Assembly: GCA_020446815.1 (NCBI GenBank)
Contig: JAGRDY010000008.1
Span: 186,001 to 250,000, forward strand
DNA from: Paracoccaceae bacterium
GTDB taxonomy: Bacteria; Pseudomonadota; Alphaproteobacteria; Rhodobacterales; Rhodobacteraceae
Direction: 5' to 3'
DNA length: 64,000 nt
Below the pieces are notes generated by a model that saw only the letters and a program-made list of their open reading frames with translations, was not told where the DNA came from and did not search any database. The number at the start of each line of letters is the position of its first letter. The stretch's first letter is position 1. Positions 60,934-64,000 of the stretch are shown piece after piece. The position numbers were made by a program, and so were the translations under genes.

Positions 60934-62184
60934 TCAGAGCGCCGCGGCCGTGGTTGCATAGAAGAACGCATCGAAATTGCGCAATACGGGCTGGTTGGGC
61001 AGATCGATCACCCGATTGACGATGAACGGCACTTCCTGCTCGGTCAAGCCGCCGTGGCTGCGCAGAGGCTCCTTCAGCGCCGCCAGGTCATGCCGGTGCG
61101 CCGAGGTACCGATGGTCATGCCTTCAGTCGAGATCATCACGATATCGCCGATGCGGTCGCCGGGCAATTCGAAGCGGCGAACGGCCTCGGCCTTGCTCAT
61201 CACCTCGAGGATTTCGGGACGGGCGGCAAGACGCGCGATGATCTCGGCCTGATTCGCGCCTTCGGGCAGATAGGCCGTGCCAAAGCCGCCAAGGGCGCCG
61301 TGATGAACCACATAAGGGTCGGTAATCGGCAATATCACCCGCGCTTTGCCTTCGCCCAGCCATGTGTCGAGAAGATCCTGGACGTAGATCACCGCCGGGT
61401 CGCCTTTTGCGTCATGCTTGGGCTTCATGCCATGGTCGGCGGTGACGACAATAGCCGCGCCCAGCGCATCCAGTTCGCCCAGATACTTGTCGAACATCTT
61501 GTAGAATGCCTTCGCTTCGGGCTGTTCGGGGGCATATTTGTGCTGCACATAATCCGTTGTGGTGAGGTACATCACATCCGGTTTCCATTCGCGCAGGAGC
61601 TTGACGCCGGCGGCAAAGACGAATTCGGAGAGTTCGGCGGAATAAACCTCGGGCTGGGGCATGTTCAGCCATTTGCTGGCGGCGTCCTGGCCGTGCTCGG
61701 CCTTTGTGGAACTATCGGATTTTTCCGCCGAGAAGCATTTGGCACGATCATCGTCGAATTTCAGCCCGGCCCCCAGCAACGCACGCAGCTTGTCCTTGGC
61801 GGTGACGACCGCGACGCGGGCACCGGCTTCGTAGAATTTGGCGAAAACGGTCGGCGCGCGCAGGAAGCGCACATCATTCATCATCACTTCCTGGCCGGTC
61901 TCGGGCTCATACAGATAATTGCCGCAAATGCCGTGCACAGCGGGCGGCCGGCCGGTGGCGATGGAAAGGTTGTTGGGGTTGGTGAAAGACGGAATGACCG
62001 AATGGGCCAGCCGATCGGTGCCGGTTTCACGCATCCGCTTCAGCGTCGGCATCAACCCGTCCTTGATCGCCACTTCCAGATAGGCCGGTTCGCACCCGTC
62101 CAGGCAGATCGCTATCGCGGGCACCTTCGGCCAGGGATAGGCGCGGTCATTGACCATCACGGGCGCATGGGTGGTCTTGGTCAT
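60934..62184 (-). CDS. phnA: Phosphonoacetate hydrolase PhnA
   Basis: PhnA hydrolyses phosphonoacetate to acetate and phosphate. The 416-residue alkaline-phosphatase-superfamily enzyme shows the metal and nucleophile motifs [36 protein letters not shown] (threonine nucleophile), [14 protein letters not shown] and [16 protein letters not shown] 62184 with AAGGACAAG upstream is used. It lies 32 nt after the phnW stop and 1 nt before phnY. Confidence 0.93.
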   Translation of the reverse strand: MTKTTHAPVMVNDRAYPWPKVPAIAICLDGCEPAYLEVAIKDGLMPTLKRMRETGTDRLAHSVIPSFTNPNNLSIATGRPPAVHGICGNYLYEPETGQEVMMNDVRFLRAPTVFAKFYEAGARVAVVTAKDKLRALLGAGLKFDDDRAKCFSAEKSDSSTKAEHGQDAASKWLNMPQPEVYSAELSEFVFAAGVKLLREWKPDVMYLTTTDYVQHKYAPEQPEAKAFYKMFDKYLGELDALGAAIVVTADHGMKPKHDAKGDPAVIYVQDLLDTWLGEGKARVILPITDPYVVHHGALGGFGTAYLPEGANQAEIIARLAARPEILEVMSKAEAVRRFELPGDRIGDIVMISTEGMTIGTSAHRHDLAALKEPLRSHGGLTEQEVPFIVNRVIDLPNQPVLRNFDAFFYATTAAAL

Positions 62185-62216
62185 TTCTTGTCCTTCCAAC
62201 ATGTCTTGTCTGTGTT

Positions 62217-63416
62217 TCACGCGGCCAGTTTCGCGCGTTCGGCAATGGCCGATGCGGGCGGGGCGGCATCATCCACACCCATTTCCGCCAGGGCCTCGCC
62301 CGCCGCCGCAACAACCCGCGACATCACATGTTCATCCATCCGGCCTATGCAGCCGATACGGAACGAGTCGACCACGGTCAGCTTGCCGGGATAGATGATA
62401 AAGCCTCTTTGCTTCATCAGATCATAGAACCGGGCGAATTCGAAGTTAGGATGCGCCGGGTTGAAGAAGGTCACGATGATCGGGCTCAGCCATCGGTCCT
62501 TCAACAGGGTTTCAAACCCGAGATCGCGCATTCCGGCAACCATGACATCGCGGTTGCGGGTATACCGGGCGCCGCGCGCCGCAACACCCCCTTCGGCAGC
62601 ATGGATGCGCAAGGCTTCGAGAAACGCGGCGACCACATGGGTCGGCGGCGTATAACGCCACTGCCCGGTTTTTACCATAGCCGCCCATTGCGCATGGACA
62701 TCGAGCGACAGCGAATGACTATTGCCCTTGGTGGTTTCCAGCTCGGACTTGCGGGCGATGACGAAACCAAAGCCTGGAACGCCCTCGATGCATTTGTTGG
62801 CCGAGGAAACCATCGCCTCATAGCGGATGCGGCTCACATCAAGATCCAGGGCGCCAAAGGCGCTCATCGAATCGATCAACAGTTTACGGCCCCGCGCATA
62901 GACGGCCTCGGAAATTTCGGCGACCGGGTTCAAGATGCCAGACGAGGTTTCGCAGTGAATGGCAATGACATGGCTGATGGCCGGATCGGCATCGAGCGCC
63001 GCGCCCACCTCATCGCCGCGCGGCGGCATGTAATCGCCCTTGTCGATCAGGCTATAGGCGCGGCCCAGATACCGCATGGTTTCCGCCGCGCGAAGCCCGT
63101 AGGCCCCGTTGGCCAGTACCAGCACCTTGCCATCCCTGGGAATGAAGGTGCCGAGCAGCGCCTCGACGCAATAGGTTCCCGACCCCTGCATCGGTACGCA
63201 GACAAATTCGCCCCTGGTGTCGCCGGCAAGCGCGACAAGCTGATCGCAAAGCGATTTCGTCATGGCGCGAAAGTCACTATCCCACGACCCCCAATCACGA
63301 AGCATGGCCTGCTTGACTTCAAATGCGGTGGTCAGGGGGCCGGGGGTCAGCAGATAGGGCTCGCCCAGCGGCGGTGCCTGAAACGGTCGATTGTGGGAAG
63401 AGGCAGACGGTGACAT
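62217..63416 (-). CDS. phnW: 2-Aminoethylphosphonate:pyruvate aminotransferase PhnW
   Basis: PhnW moves the amino group of 2-aminoethylphosphonate to pyruvate, giving phosphonoacetaldehyde and alanine. The 399-residue class-V PLP aminotransferase has the N-terminal [56 protein letters not shown] and the PLP lysine in [21 protein letters not shown] 63416 with GAAGGAGC upstream is used; a long open extension upstream is not used. It is the first gene of the phnW-phnA-phnY-pbfA operon and is divergent from a LysR gene. Confidence 0.94.
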   Translation of the reverse strand: MSPSASSHNRPFQAPPLGEPYLLTPGPLTTAFEVKQAMLRDWGSWDSDFRAMTKSLCDQLVALAGDTRGEFVCVPMQGSGTYCVEALLGTFIPRDGKVLVLANGAYGLRAAETMRYLGRAYSLIDKGDYMPPRGDEVGAALDADPAISHVIAIHCETSSGILNPVAEISEAVYARGRKLLIDSMSAFGALDLDVSRIRYEAMVSSANKCIEGVPGFGFVIARKSELETTKGNSHSLSLDVHAQWAAMVKTGQWRYTPPTHVVAAFLEALRIHAAEGGVAARGARYTRNRDVMVAGMRDLGFETLLKDRWLSPIIVTFFNPAHPNFEFARFYDLMKQRGFIIYPGKLTVVDSFRIGCIGRMDEHVMSRVVAAAGEALAEMGVDDAAPPASAIAERAKLAA

Positions 63417-63464
63417 GGATGCTCCTTCGTGTCGGGCGGGTTTTCGAAGTGCTTTTGTCATGTG

Positions 63465-63523
63465 TTGATCTATATGTAAAATCGTTATTTTAGATTGACC
63501 TATAAGTTTGCCTCGAATATTGA
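63465..63523 (+). promoter_or_regulatory. Divergent promoter region with TTGAyCTATAwG direct repeat
   Basis: TTGATCTATATG (63465-63476) and TTGACCTATAAG (63495-63506) are near-identical direct repeats 30 nt apart in the AT-rich 135-nt gap between phnW and the LysR gene. The second could also be a -35 box: TTGACC is 17 nt from TATTGA (63518-63523). A LysR protein bound to the pair could control both directions. Confidence 0.5.
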
Positions 63524-63551
63524 CGCTGTGCTGATGGAACGAGGATAGCCC

Positions 63552-64000
63552 ATGCGTTATGTACAGTTGCGTGCCTTTCACCATGTTGCGGTCTGTGGCG
63601 GGTTTTCCCGCGCGGCAGAATATCTGCGCCTGACCCAGCCGGCGATTTCCGATCAGGTGCGCAAGCTGGAGGAAGAATATGATGTGTTGCTGTTCAACAG
63701 GCACAAGAAGCAGGTCGCGATGACGCCATCGGGTGAAAAGCTGCTGGAAATCACCCGGCGGCTTTTCGACAATGAAGAACAGGCGCTGGAACTGCTGTCG
63801 GAAAGCCGTGCGCTCAGGTCCGGGACGTTGCGCATCGTGGCGGATTCCGCCCATCATGTGCTGCACATTTTGGCCCGTTTCCGCGAAACCCACCCCGGTG
63901 TCCGGGTCACCTTTCACAGCGGCAATACCGACGAGGTGATCAACAGGTTATATAGCTACGAGGCCGATATCGGTGTTCTGGGGGATATGCCTGCGGCCCG
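63552..64000 (+). CDS. LysR-family regulator of the phosphonate operon, truncated at the window edge
   Basis: The first 149 residues are visible. They include the LysR helix-turn-helix ([20 protein letters not shown] then [20 protein letters not shown]) and the start of the effector domain ([20 protein letters not shown]). The gene is divergent from phnW and is cut by the right edge of the window. By position it probably activates phnW-phnA-phnY-pbfA in response to 2-aminoethylphosphonate or a derivative. Confidence 0.82.
   Translation, partial: MRYVQLRAFHHVAVCGGFSRAAEYLRLTQPAISDQVRKLEEEYDVLLFNRHKKQVAMTPSGEKLLEITRRLFDNEEQALELLSESRALRSGTLRIVADSAHHVLHILARFRETHPGVRVTFHSGNTDEVINRLYSYEADIGVLGDMPAA

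Noticed and set aside
58704-61019. 771-codon plus-strand frame across pbfA and phnY
   Set aside because: It is antisense to two clearly recognised enzymes; composition and lack of motifs mark it as a shadow frame.

Overview
The window is a chromosomal segment of an alphaproteobacterium, most likely a Rhodobacterales member (Roseobacter group or a close relative). The reasons are the gene order ubiB-ubiE / mutM / enoyl-CoA hydratase / rpsT / dnaA / dnaN / recF / gyrB, a short RpoN gene directly after lptB, an Rhodobacterales-style fliK-flgD pair, frequent GTG and TTG starts, a GC-rich composition (about 60% by eye) and intergenic palindromes of the kind common in this group. No rRNA, tRNA, CRISPR array, prophage or insertion sequence was recognised.

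Layout. 1-3068: end of a flagellar locus (FlgN-like chaperone fragment, rod-binding protein, FliK, FlgD). 3152-5434: ubiB and ubiE (ubiquinone). 5520-15610: replication and housekeeping block (mutM, enoyl-CoA hydratase, rpsT, dnaA, dnaN, recF, a VOC protein, a LysE-type exporter, gyrB). 15799-24816: surface-polysaccharide block (orphan KpsM-like ABC permease, cysQ, a kdsB-like CMP-sugar synthetase, galU, galE, a family-2-like glycosyltransferase, a GT14-like glycosyltransferase with an unknown C-terminal half, and a tandem sulfotransferase). CysQ would remove the PAP made by sulfotransferases. 24829-30757: minus-strand LPS export and nitrogen-PTS/sigma-54 operon (rnd, kdsD, lptC, lptA, lptB, rpoN, hpf, ptsN).

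31606-38580: four minus-strand genes that look like an envelope signalling set: a membrane Ser/Thr kinase with PDZ-like modules outside, a PP2C phosphatase, a secreted phosphate-binding-protein/OmpA fusion, and a secreted PilJ-type protein. This is the best candidate here for an undescribed system. A large inverted repeat lies in front of the fusion gene.

39073-49650: cupin protein, phosphonate ABC transporter phnDCE1E2, gabT, a lytic transglycosylase, tdh-kbl (threonine to glycine) and a LysR regulator. 49787-57963: a probable lysine/2-oxoadipate catabolic set (gcdH, fused alpha-beta 2-oxoacid dehydrogenase E1, a FabD-like acyltransferase with altered active-site residues, aminoadipate-semialdehyde dehydrogenase, an unrelated hypothetical gene, saccharopine dehydrogenase). 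57960-64000: the 2-aminoethylphosphonate operon phnW-phnA-phnY-pbfA with a divergent, truncated LysR gene. Transport (phnDCE) and breakdown (phnWAY, PbfA) of phosphonates therefore sit in the same window but about 15 kb apart.

All functional calls come from reading translated sequence and recalling family motifs. No search or structure prediction was run.
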